Shown piece after piece: positions 33,272-41,766 of a DNA stretch of 64,000 bases. Each line of letters opens with the position of its first letter. Position 1 is the first letter of the stretch. Source of the stretch: SZUA-35 sp964351995 (GTDB lineage Bacteria; Actinomycetota; Acidimicrobiia; Acidimicrobiales; SZUA-35); NCBI GenBank assembly GCA_964351995.1, contig CAYGQE010000012.1:54296-118295 (forward strand), in the 5' to 3' direction. The notes under the pieces were generated by a model, which did no database searches, was not told the origin of the DNA, and worked only from the letters and a program-made list of their open reading frames with translations. The translations under genes were made by a program, and so were the position numbers.

Positions 33272-33874
33272 TCAAGCGGATGTTCCCCCGGCGGCGGCAA
33301 TGGCGGCGTCGATGAGATACTCGATCATGCCGGGCTCGGCGGGGTCGTCACCGCTCATGATGATCCGGTAGTAGATGACGCCGCTGATCGAATCGAGGAA
33401 CCACGCCATGTTGGTGTCAGCGGGGAGGTCGCCGCGATCGACCGCCCGCTGCAACACCGCCTTGCCGTGTTCTCGCCGGTCGATGATGGCTTGCCGGAGC
33501 ACGTCAGCGAACATCTGCTCGGTCATGGCAGCTTCGACGATGCCCCGTGCGAGCTTGCCCCACGTCCCTTTGGTCAGTGCTCGGGTGAGAACTGAGTAGA
33601 GCTGCACCAAGTCGTCTCGCAGCGTTCCGTTGTCCGGCACCGATCCGACGGGACCGAGCAGCTGTTGCACGGCATCGAAGACGATCTCTTCGAGGTTCTC
33701 CCAGTGCCGATAGATCGTCGAGCGAGCCACGCCGCTTTCGGCCGCGATCCTCTCGATGGTGATGGACGAATAGCCGCTGTCCACCATCAAGGCGGCGGTG
33801 GCGTCGATCACCGTCGTGCGGGTGCGGTTGATCTGCGCCGTTTTGGGTGCTCGGCTGCGGGGCGCCTCACTCAC
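33272..33874 (-). CDS. TetR-family transcriptional regulator
   Basis: About 200 aa. HTH: TVIDATAALMVDSGYSSITIERIAAESGVARSTIYRHWENLEEIVF. The C-terminal domain (VQLYSVLTRALTKGTWGKL, AIIDRREHGKAVLQRAV) resembles TetR_C_11-type ligand domains. The start is uncertain: GTG at 33874 gives MSEAPRSRAPKTAQINR, a typical length, but the ribosome-binding site is weak. It lies 64 bp upstream of the SDR gene on the same strand, so the SDR may be its target. Confidence 0.85.
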   Translation of the reverse strand: MSEAPRSRAPKTAQINRTRTTVIDATAALMVDSGYSSITIERIAAESGVARSTIYRHWENLEEIVFDAVQQLLGPVGSVPDNGTLRDDLVQLYSVLTRALTKGTWGKLARGIVEAAMTEQMFADVLRQAIIDRREHGKAVLQRAVDRGDLPADTNMAWFLDSISGVIYYRIIMSGDDPAEPGMIEYLIDAAIAAAGGTSA

Positions 33875-33999
33875 CGAAGCTGACCACTTCGCCGGAGCGC
33901 ACGGGCTCAGTCGTACAAGGCACGAAATGCAGAGTAGTTGGCCTTGCTGCTCCCTGAGCCTCAGCACCACGCCCCACCATCGGCTTCGTCAAGGCGCCG

Positions 34000-34851
34000 T
34001 CAACGGTGTTGGGCCGAAGGGACCTCGACCGTCATTGCCTTGATCGAGCCTGCCGCTTTGCCCTCGACCTCGTGGGGTGCCGAGCCGGGACCGCAGAGTG
34101 CGAAGAGTGTGCGACCGTCGTCGCCTCCGAGAACGCAAGCGAAGCAACCGTCGCCAGTCGAGACCGTGTGGGTGATTTCGCCGCCCTCGAGCACTCGCAC
34201 CACCTGGTTGCCAAGAGCATCAGCGAACCAGATACCGCCTTCGGCATCGAGGTCGCAGCCGTCGGGCGCCATGTCCGGCACCGACGCCCAGATGCGTTCG
34301 TTGCTCAGTGTGGCATCGGCGGCAATGTCGAACGCCTTGTACTGCGCACCAAAGCTCTCGCCGACGATCAGGGTCGAACCATCAGGGGTGATGACCGAGC
34401 CGTTGGGAAAGAGCAAACCAGTCGCAGCCACCTCGGCCGAGCCGTCGGGCCGAACCAGCGCAAGATCGGCCGGGGTCACGTTCGTGAAGTCGTTGACGAT
34501 GTCCCAGCCGAAGTTCCCGACATAGGCATTTCCTTTGGCATCGACGACCATGTCGTTGCAATGGAAGCCGGCGATGTGGCGGAGGTCTGCGTGTTCGGTG
34601 AGTTCACCGTCGGCCCACCTCATGACCCGCTGGTCCACCATCGACACGATCAGGAGTGAGCCGTCTGGCATCCAGCCGAGGCCGGACGGCTGGGCGTCGC
34701 CGGGAAACTCGACGATCGTTTCAATGGTGCCAGCGGCGTCCACTGCGGAGACCTTGTGTTGATAGAAGTCGGAGTACCACAGGCGACCGTCGTGCCAGCG
34801 TGGCCCCTCACCAAAGTCGAGGCCGTCGATGAATGGTTCGAAGGTGGTCAT
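34000..34851 (-). CDS. SMP-30/gluconolactonase-family hydrolase
   Basis: 283-aa six-bladed propeller lactonase. Characteristic segments are GLDFGEGPRWHDGRLWYSDF (metal-ligand Glu), FHCNDMVVDAKGNAYVGNFG (Asn/Asp ligands), LLFPNGSVITPDGSTLIVGES, and PDGCDLDAEGGIWFADALG. The family hydrolyses sugar lactones or organophosphate-like esters with a divalent metal. Its start is 39 bp from the end of the beta-lactamase-fold esterase gene upstream on the same strand, so the two may be one transcript. Substrate unknown. Confidence 0.9.
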   Translation of the reverse strand: MTTFEPFIDGLDFGEGPRWHDGRLWYSDFYQHKVSAVDAAGTIETIVEFPGDAQPSGLGWMPDGSLLIVSMVDQRVMRWADGELTEHADLRHIAGFHCNDMVVDAKGNAYVGNFGWDIVNDFTNVTPADLALVRPDGSAEVAATGLLFPNGSVITPDGSTLIVGESFGAQYKAFDIAADATLSNERIWASVPDMAPDGCDLDAEGGIWFADALGNQVVRVLEGGEITHTVSTGDGCFACVLGGDDGRTLFALCGPGSAPHEVEGKAAGSIKAMTVEVPSAQHR

Positions 34852-34890
34852 GGGTTGACCCTAATCAACCCGCTCCCTCCCGTCCGCGAC

Positions 34891-36042
34891 TCAGCCGAGT
34901 TCGGCGATGACGGCACGGATGAACGCAGCGGTCTCGCCCTCGCGGTCGTCTGCTTCGAAGGGCGACAGCCCATATCGATGGTTCGCCGAGAGCTTGACGA
35001 CGGTTGCCCCACTGGCGGGGTCGACGAACACGAACTGGTTGTAGATGCCAATGGCGGTGAAAGCGCCGTCACCCCCCGCCGGCACCCACCACTGGTAGGC
35101 ATAGCCGAAGGGAAACACCTCGGAACCAACGGTGATCTGACCAACCTGCATGTGCGGCTCATCGCTGGCCGTGCTCGACGCCACCCATTCGGCGGGCACG
35201 ATCTGTTGCCCGTTCCATTCACCATTGCGGCGGAACAGTTCGCCCAACTTGGCGAAGTCGCGGGCGGTCAGGTTCAGTCCGGCGAACGCCATCTCGACAC
35301 CGGTGGCATCGAGCATCCATTTGCCGGGTGACTCCATGCCAAGCGGGTCGCACAGCTTCTCTTGCATGTAGTCGGTGATGGTGCGGCCGGTCGCAGCGAT
35401 CAGCATGTGCCCGAGTACCTGCGTGTCGGCCGAGTTGTAGCGACAGACCGTGCCTGGTTCGTTCTCGCGTGCCATTCCGCTCACGAACTCGAGGAGCGAA
35501 CCCTGGCCGGCCATCACGGCACCGAATCGGGCGATGTCGGAATCCGGGTCGCTGTAGTCCTCGTTCCAACTCGCTCCCGATGACATCTGCAGAATCGCTC
35601 GGATCGACACACCGTCATAGGCAGAGCCGGCGAGTTCGGGTACGTAGGAGCTGACCACGTCGTCGACACTTCCGATGTGCCCTTCGGCAATGGCGATGCC
35701 GATCAGCGCCGACACGAAACTCTTCGCCACCGACCACGAGATCCACAACACCTCAGGGCCGCCGGTCAGCCAATACTCCTCGTGACGCAGGGCTCCTTCG
35801 TGCAGCACCAGAAGGGCCGCGGTGTCGGTGTCGACCAGGAAGTCAGCGCTCGATCGATCGGTGCCCCCGAAGGCGAAGGACTCCGGCAAGGCGAGGGGCC
35901 TGCCCGTTGGGAAGACGTGTGACGCAGGTGACGGCGCCAGATCCGAGGTGGGGTAGAAGTCGCCCATGCGCCGGAACGCGTCGTGTTGCGATTTCCCGCT
36001 GAACATCTGGAGGCCACTGCCGTCGGATTCTTGGTCGGTCAT
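34891..36042 (-). CDS. Beta-lactamase-fold serine hydrolase (class C/esterase type)
   Basis: 383 aa from ATG 36042. The SxxK motif is SWSVAKSFVSALIG, the second motif is Y-N-S (CRYNSADTQVLG), and GYAYQWWVP leads the third region. Close family members include 6-aminohexanoate-dimer hydrolase and EstB-like esterases. No signal peptide is seen, so it probably acts in the cytoplasm on an ester or amide rather than on cell wall. The longer frame upstream lacks family character. Divergent from the large SARP gene at 36191. Confidence 0.87.
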   Translation of the reverse strand: MTDQESDGSGLQMFSGKSQHDAFRRMGDFYPTSDLAPSPASHVFPTGRPLALPESFAFGGTDRSSADFLVDTDTAALLVLHEGALRHEEYWLTGGPEVLWISWSVAKSFVSALIGIAIAEGHIGSVDDVVSSYVPELAGSAYDGVSIRAILQMSSGASWNEDYSDPDSDIARFGAVMAGQGSLLEFVSGMARENEPGTVCRYNSADTQVLGHMLIAATGRTITDYMQEKLCDPLGMESPGKWMLDATGVEMAFAGLNLTARDFAKLGELFRRNGEWNGQQIVPAEWVASSTASDEPHMQVGQITVGSEVFPFGYAYQWWVPAGGDGAFTAIGIYNQFVFVDPASGATVVKLSANHRYGLSPFEADDREGETAAFIRAVIAELG

Positions 36043-36190
36043 TCCTGCAGTCAATCGCGCCTCGAGGTGTCGTGCCAGTACGACCTGGACAAGACCAAAC
36101 TCCCCGGCACTCTCCGGTATTGCTGGCTGACTGATCGACAAGCATCAACGAAGGGTCAGTACGATCTCCAACCAGCAAGAGGGTGGCGGC

Positions 36191-39100
36191 ATGACGAACG
36201 TAACGATCCTCGGTTCGGTGGCCTGCCGATCCAACGGGTCGCATTGGAAAACGCTGGCGCCGAGCGCCCGCCAACTGTTGGCCATCATGGTCGCTGCGGG
36301 ACCCGGAGGGCTTTCTTTCGAGCGCGTCGCCGATGAGCTGTGGCCGAACGAGCTTCCGGCAACGTGGGACGCCTCGCTCCGCATGGCACTCACCCGTTTG
36401 CGGAAGCGCTTGCCCGCAGGATCGCTGACCAGCAAGAGCCGCTGGTGCCGCCTCGAACTGTCTGCCGATGATGTGGATGTCTGGCACCTCACCGCCCTGG
36501 CCGACCAGCCAGGCGTCACGCTCAACGCCGACGACCTCGTTGGGCACGTCGCCCAGGAAGCCTTCCCCGGTGTCGAAGTCAGCCCCATCATCCGCAAGGC
36601 AATCGACGAGTTCGACCTGTTGCGATCGCTGCTGCTCGACAGGCTCATCGATCAAGGGGCCAGCCTCTCGCCCCTACTCGTCGTCCGGCTCCGCTCATTC
36701 GCTGCAAGCCGCGATTGGGACACCGACTTCGGCAACGGCGTCGAAGCACTGATCGAAGCACTGACCGACCAGGCGGGCGGCCGAACCCGCTCCTCGTCAA
36801 CGGTGGCCCCGAGCAGCGCCGAGCTGCCACCCTCACTGGCCCGCCACCGAGCGCAGAAGTTGGTCGGCCGCGAAACCGTTGTCGAGCAAGTGACTGCGCT
36901 GGCAACGAACACAAACGGGCCTGTCGCCATGCTGGCGGGCCCGCCGCGCAGCGGTCGCAGCGCAACCTTGGCCGAGGTTGGCGCGCAGCTGGCCATGTCG
37001 GGCTGGCGCATCATCTACCTCGAGCCGACCGTTCCTGCGGCTGCGTTCGGGCCGTTCCTCCAGGCACTGCCCGAGCTGCGCGAGCCCTTGCTCGCTGCGC
37101 TGGCGAGCGACGCATCCGAACCCCAGATTCGCAGTCGTTGCTGGTTGACGATCCTGCAGGCGCTGGATCAGTCCGATCTACCGACCTGCGTGATCGTCGA
37201 CGACGTCGAGATGCTGGACAGCAACAGCGAAGAGGCACTGGCCTTCGTTGGCCGAAGCCGGACGACCAAACCCCTTTCGGTCGTGATCGCCGCCGACCCC
37301 GCCCACCCCGCGGTTGAAGCATCAGATTGGGTGAGTGCCCCCCGGGTGCTGCTCGATCCCCTCCCGCTCGATGCCCTGCGGGAGATGATCGCCAACGTTC
37401 ATCCCACAAGCGCCGACCTCCAACGGCTGCAGCTGAGCGATCAGATCTCGACATTGACTGACGGCCTTGCCGGAAACGCCTTTCAGCTCGCCAGAGCAGC
37501 CGACCCCGAGACACTCACACTGCCCCCGTTGCTCAGTGCCTTCAATGACACCACGGCGGCCTCGATCGACGTGCCGCTCGGGGTTTTGACCGTGGCCGTT
37601 GCTGCGTCGATCATCCGTTCACCGATCTCGCTCGAGCACCTGGAACACGTCACTCGGGGTGAGCCCCACCGCATCCTGACAGCGATCGACGAGCTACTCG
37701 GTGTTGGTTTCCTCACCGAGACCACCCGTCCCGACGTCTTCGAGTTGGCTCGCGCACATCAACACAGCGATGTGGCCGCTGCCCTGCCTCCCCACGAAGT
37801 CGCTCGATTCTCCAAGCGCGCCATGTCCCTGGCAGAGCGCAACCCCGTCACTCTTGCCGCTGATGCTCTTCGAGCTCGGCCGCTCGTCTCCGACACCGAA
37901 GCCATCGAAGCGTTGCTGGCTGCCGCAGCGCCCCTGACCGAATCACAGAGCCATCGAGAAGTGGTTGCGCACATCCAAGCGGCCGAAGACCTCGGAGCCG
38001 CGCTCTCTGCCGAGACGCTCGTGGCGTACGCAACCTCGCTCGAGCTCACGGGGGCCGACGCGGCCGACATACGCGAGCGAGCGATCGCGTTGGCATCAGA
38101 CGGTGGACAGGCCGGGTTGGCCCTCCAAGCGGCCCTCGCCGGCCTGCCCCGGGCCGAGCAGGTCGATGGTGATGCCGTTCGCACGAAGCTGATCGAATCG
38201 ATCGATCCAGCCGGTTTGAACAGGACAGAGCAGCTCCAACGTCATCTGGCGTTGTCTCGCCAGCTCCTTCTGCTTTCGCGTCGTGACGATGCACAGCGAG
38301 AGGCACACGCTGCCACCGAGTTGGTCGAGACGATCGAGGACGACGCCGACGTGTGGTTGGCGTTGGCCCACATCGGACAGTGGCTGCCTTCCGGCAACCC
38401 CACCGGTGGCTTCCAGGTCGCTCGGTTCGAGGCGCTTGACCAGGTCGTCGACCCAAACCGACGGGCACGGCTGCATCAGGCATCAGCAGTGTCGGCGGTC
38501 GTTGCTGGCGACTTCGTGACCGCAGCCCAGGAGGTCAGCGAACTGACCGCCGCCGCAGACAGCAGTGAAGATCCGCTTCGGGTGTGGCATGCAGCACTTC
38601 TCCGAAGCGTCATGCTCAACAACGAACTGAAGCTCGAAGAAGCCGAGCGAGTCGCTGAGGAGGCTCGAGATCTCGGTGTGTCCTTCGGTCTCGCAGGCGC
38701 AGTCGCCGGCCGTCTGGCACAACGATCGAATCGGGCGATGCTTCTCGGCGACGACAGCGACACTCGCGACCGGTTCGAGACAGCCACACCCGACGCGATG
38801 CGTTCACTGCTGGCTCGAGCCGCTGCAGGCATGCAACTGGCCAGAGCCGGGCGGTCGGCCGAAGCCGTCGAGGTGGCTGAACGCGTGCTGACCGCTTCGG
38901 CCGGTTCTCGTTTCGAAACCGCAGTGGCTGGCGTTCTTTCTGCCGCTGTCGACCGAACGGCGCCGGCCGTTCGAGCACGGATCGCTGAGGCGCTCGAACC
39001 TCACCGGGGAACGCTGCTCGTCGTCGGTGCGGGTGTCACCGTGCAGGGCCCCGTCGAGTCGTTGATGGCCAACGTTGCCCCGACACCTGCGGCTGCACTG

Positions 39101-39301
39101 GAACTTCGTCATGCGGCAGTCGAGTTGGCCGACAGCTGGGCATCGCCACTGTGGCAGATCGTCACCCGCATCCAGCTCGCAGACGAATACCTAGGGGTTG
39201 GCGAAGCGGCCCAGCACCGAAAGCACCGGAGCGATGCCGCAGAGCGAGCGGCAAACACCCAGTTCGCCACCTACGAGCGATGGGGACTGTTCGAGTCCTG
39301 A
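36191..39301 (+). CDS. Large SARP-type regulator with STAND/AAA ATPase domain
   Basis: 1036 aa. Residues 1-95 are a Trans_reg_C winged helix (VTILGSVACRSNGSHWKTLA, LSFERVADELWPNELPATWD, LRMALTRLRKRLPAG). Residues ~225-480 form an AAA_16-like NTPase beginning KLVGRETVVEQVTALA. Its Walker A reads GPPRSGRSAT, so the invariant Lys is Arg256; Walker B is CVIVDDVEMLD. The remaining ~500 residues are helical TPR-like repeats. The family activates secondary-metabolite or stress genes. The Lys-to-Arg change suggests weak or no ATP hydrolysis. It is alone, with its 3' end overlapping the next convergent gene by 31 bp. Confidence 0.85.
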   Translation: MTNVTILGSVACRSNGSHWKTLAPSARQLLAIMVAAGPGGLSFERVADELWPNELPATWDASLRMALTRLRKRLPAGSLTSKSRWCRLELSADDVDVWHLTALADQPGVTLNADDLVGHVAQEAFPGVEVSPIIRKAIDEFDLLRSLLLDRLIDQGASLSPLLVVRLRSFAASRDWDTDFGNGVEALIEALTDQAGGRTRSSSTVAPSSAELPPSLARHRAQKLVGRETVVEQVTALATNTNGPVAMLAGPPRSGRSATLAEVGAQLAMSGWRIIYLEPTVPAAAFGPFLQALPELREPLLAALASDASEPQIRSRCWLTILQALDQSDLPTCVIVDDVEMLDSNSEEALAFVGRSRTTKPLSVVIAADPAHPAVEASDWVSAPRVLLDPLPLDALREMIANVHPTSADLQRLQLSDQISTLTDGLAGNAFQLARAADPETLTLPPLLSAFNDTTAASIDVPLGVLTVAVAASIIRSPISLEHLEHVTRGEPHRILTAIDELLGVGFLTETTRPDVFELARAHQHSDVAAALPPHEVARFSKRAMSLAERNPVTLAADALRARPLVSDTEAIEALLAAAAPLTESQSHREVVAHIQAAEDLGAALSAETLVAYATSLELTGADAADIRERAIALASDGGQAGLALQAALAGLPRAEQVDGDAVRTKLIESIDPAGLNRTEQLQRHLALSRQLLLLSRRDDAQREAHAATELVETIEDDADVWLALAHIGQWLPSGNPTGGFQVARFEALDQVVDPNRRARLHQASAVSAVVAGDFVTAAQEVSELTAAADSSEDPLRVWHAALLRSVMLNNELKLEEAERVAEEARDLGVSFGLAGAVAGRLAQRSNRAMLLGDDSDTRDRFETATPDAMRSLLARAAAGMQLARAGRSAEAVEVAERVLTASAGSRFETAVAGVLSAAVDRTAPAVRARIAEALEPHRGTLLVVGAGVTVQGPVESLMANVAPTPAAALELRHAAVELADSWASPLWQIVTRIQLADEYLGVGEAAQHRKHRSDAAERAANTQFATYERWGLFES

Positions 39302-40455
39302 TCTGCTTTGCTGCTGCGACGTCGAGGGGGCACCTGGGGCATCCGGCTTCGGCCGGCATCGATCACACCAGCGACCGAGTCCTTGAGCCCCGGCCGATCT
39401 CGCAGCGGGACCCCTTCGAATTCGAGGAGGCGCTGTCCGGCAAACCACTTGGTGAGATCGTTCAGTTCACTCTCAGCGCGGCTGAGCCGTCGGGTCTGAA
39501 TCACCGCAAGACCGTCCAAGTCACGCGGTTCGAAGATCGTGTCCTGTACTGATGCGAAAACAGTCAGGAACTCCTGATCAGCGGCGAGGTGGTCTTGCAT
39601 TGCCGTCTTGGCCTGCCGGACCGCCGCTCCAAGGTTGTCCGGCTCGGCGTCGGCGATGCGCTGGATGCGGAGGCGCTGCCACTGGCTGTAGTTGTGCTCA
39701 GCCAGAAGCAGCAGGCCAAGCGTCTCGGTGAGCATGCCTGCGGCGAGGAGTTGGTCGGCTTCAGTCGCTCGTTCGCGGGGTCGCCAGCTGCCATCGACCT
39801 CTTCGATCTGGGTCCGCAGATGGGCTCGTAGCTTCTCGAGGTCCCGGGTGATGACTGGGCCGAGGCTGGCAACGGAGCTCCAGTCGGTTGCGCTGAGCGG
39901 GTCGCCAGCGTCGAGGTGCCCGACGAGTCCATCGAGTGTGCGGCGGTCTCCCAGCACGTTGCCGAGACGATCAGATCGGATCATCGCCACCACTTGGTCG
40001 ACCTTGTCTTCGACTCTGCTGACGGCGGCCTCGACGCTCTTGACTGCGGTGCGCAGCGCCAGGCCGACCGCTGCGGTTTGAAAGGCCAACGCTCGCTCGG
40101 GGCCAGCGTTGGTCGGCACCCAGCTTAGGTTGCCGGCGATGCCAGAGTCGCCCCAAACCGTCGGGTGGTAGCCGCCTCTCCCGTCAGGCACGGCGCCGTA
40201 CTCTTCCAGCAGTGCCATGCTTTCATCGGTGAAGCGGATGTACTGCCCCGACGTTGCCCCGTCGGCGTAGCCGGTGAGAAACACGGCGAGCGCATCGGTT
40301 GGTGCGATGGGAGAGGTGGCGATCTGCGAGCCACCAAGTGCGGTCAGCTGATCCACGAGGGTCTTGATGTCTTCGGGCGAGCCAGCCACCAAGACGCCGT
40401 CGTCGTCGCGCCAGAGCTCGACGGTGTTCGGCGGGTCGTCAGACATCTCCTCCAT
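39271..40455 (-). CDS. Unrecognised 394-aa protein
   Basis: I do not recognise a family. The N-terminal ~45 residues look like a compact alpha/beta domain (VELWRDDDGVLVAGSPEDIK). A soluble middle follows, with a short Ala-rich helix (ALAFQTAAVGLALRTAVKSVEAAVSRVEDKVDQVV). Then come long helical segments (RVEDKVDQVVAMIRSDRL, LEKLRAHLRTQIEEVDGSWRPRERA) and a basic, Pro/Arg/Ser-rich tail. No signal peptide or membrane anchor is evident. The start may be ATG 40455 or 40446. It follows another unknown gene (40574-41569) in the same direction. The 3' end overlaps the SARP gene by 31 bp, convergent. Confidence 0.7.
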   Translation of the reverse strand: MEEMSDDPPNTVELWRDDDGVLVAGSPEDIKTLVDQLTALGGSQIATSPIAPTDALAVFLTGYADGATSGQYIRFTDESMALLEEYGAVPDGRGGYHPTVWGDSGIAGNLSWVPTNAGPERALAFQTAAVGLALRTAVKSVEAAVSRVEDKVDQVVAMIRSDRLGNVLGDRRTLDGLVGHLDAGDPLSATDWSSVASLGPVITRDLEKLRAHLRTQIEEVDGSWRPRERATEADQLLAAGMLTETLGLLLLAEHNYSQWQRLRIQRIADAEPDNLGAAVRQAKTAMQDHLAADQEFLTVFASVQDTIFEPRDLDGLAVIQTRRLSRAESELNDLTKWFAGQRLLEFEGVPLRDRPGLKDSVAGVIDAGRSRMPQVPPRRRSSKADQDSNSPHRS

Positions 40456-40573
40456 CGTGCCAGGTCAGATCCCATTCGGGGCGACAGGAGAACTGGGGTG
40501 TTCTCCTACAGAGCATGCTCGCCCGGAAGCCGTCATTGGCGAAGAGATCCGCGGCCGAGTCGTCGGTCGCCCG

Positions 40574-41569
40574 TCAGGTGGCCAAACATTCGATGATGCG
40601 CTTGACGCTGCTGGCGGGTCCGCCGTAGCTGACCACAGCAACATCGAGGCCTGCGCCGAGCAGCTGAACTGCTCGAACGATGGCGTCCTCGATCCATGCC
40701 GCTTCGTTGCCGAACGCGCCCCCGCCCAGCAACGTCAGGAACACGCGGTCACTGGCGCTGTTCGTCAGCGCCACGTGTGCGGCACGAAGCGTTGCTTCGT
40801 AGCTCGCGTCGAGAACCAGCCGAGCAAACGGCTCCCAGGCCGAAGCCGGATAGTCGTTGTAAGCAACCGGCAAGGCCGAGCCGAAGATCTGCGTGACAGA
40901 GTTGACCCCGGGCGGCCCGAGCGTGACCTCGACGTCGGCGTGAACTCCAACACGAAGCAGGCCAGCGAAGTAGCTGCGTTCTTCGTCAGACATGCTGCTG
41001 ATCGCAGCGGACACACTGCGAAGTCCCGCCGGTGACGGCAAGCAGTAGCCATTTCGCACGGTCCAGAGCGATTCGTCACCATTGCCGAGAACGGCGCCGA
41101 GGTCGGCAAGGCAGTCGAACTGTCTGGTGTCGGTTTGGCCGAGCATGTCCGGCGAGCGGGGGTCGACCACAGCGAAGTAGTTGCGGTAGATCGTGGCACC
41201 ACCGCAGGCAATGGCGCAGGCCGGACCCTGCGTGCGGCCATGTTCGTAGCCATCGACCCCGTCGAGCGGCGTGACCGACGGACTGACCATCTCGAGAAGA
41301 TTGAACTGTGAGGCAACCTGGAAGACGGCGCCATCGTTGGCTCGATCCTTGTGAAGGTCAGCAACGTTGGCGATGACTTCGGTGACGATGCCCGGGCCCG
41401 TGTCGGCGACCAAGGAGCGCAGGGAGTCAAGCGAGGGAGTTGTCAGCTGCCCGATACCAATCGAACGCCCGTTGGCCTCGGACACCAACTGGTCGCCGTC
41501 GAGACGCAGCTGTGCTCTCACGCCATCGGCGTCCGTTTCCGCGAACCCGGTCAGATGCTCGAACCACAT
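40574..41569 (-). CDS. Conserved-looking protein of unknown function (possible macro-like C-terminal half)
   Basis: 331 aa beginning MWFEHLTGFAETDADGVRAQ, then LDGDQLVSEANGRSIGIGQL. The middle holds QGPACAIACGGATIYRNYFA, the C-terminal part VFLTLLGGGAFGNEAAWIED followed by AIVRAVQLLG. The LLGGGAFGN-helix pattern recalls macrodomains, but I cannot confirm the fold. The ATG at 41569 lies within the 55-nt sequence that is duplicated around the assembly gap, so the reading frame is complete whichever copy is used. An upstream GTG (MSLIGARLCGM..., 41754 in the right-hand copy) would add ten residues if the gap is artificial. It probably lies in an operon with GH65 and the 394-aa gene. Confidence 0.7.
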   Translation of the reverse strand: MWFEHLTGFAETDADGVRAQLRLDGDQLVSEANGRSIGIGQLTTPSLDSLRSLVADTGPGIVTEVIANVADLHKDRANDGAVFQVASQFNLLEMVSPSVTPLDGVDGYEHGRTQGPACAIACGGATIYRNYFAVVDPRSPDMLGQTDTRQFDCLADLGAVLGNGDESLWTVRNGYCLPSPAGLRSVSAAISSMSDEERSYFAGLLRVGVHADVEVTLGPPGVNSVTQIFGSALPVAYNDYPASAWEPFARLVLDASYEATLRAAHVALTNSASDRVFLTLLGGGAFGNEAAWIEDAIVRAVQLLGAGLDVAVVSYGGPASSVKRIIECLAT

Positions 41570-41740
41570 GCCGCAGAGTCTGGCANNNNNNNNNNNNNNN
41601 NNNNNNNNNNNNNNNNNNNNNNNNNNNNNNNNNNNNNNNNNNNNNNNNNNNNNNNNNNNNNNNNNNNNNNNNNNNNNNNNNNNNNGTCCGTTTCCGCGAA
41701 CCCGGTCAGATGCTCGAACCACATGCCGCAGAGTCTGGCA
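41531..41740. other. Assembly gap with identical 55-nt flanks
   Basis: Bases 41531-41585 and 41686-41740 are the same 55-nt sequence, separated by exactly 100 N (41586-41685). The flank length equals that of the other gap in the window. The simplest reading is two contigs that overlap by one k-mer of 55 and were wrongly spaced by a scaffolder, so no sequence is missing and one copy should be removed. Confidence 0.9.
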
Positions 41741-41766
41741 CCGATGAGTGACACACTGGAGGGCGT

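Noticed and set aside
41551..41754. Apparent tandem duplication of a gene start around the N gap
   Set aside because: The duplicated length is exactly 55 nt and matches the other gap, so an assembly overlap is the simpler explanation.
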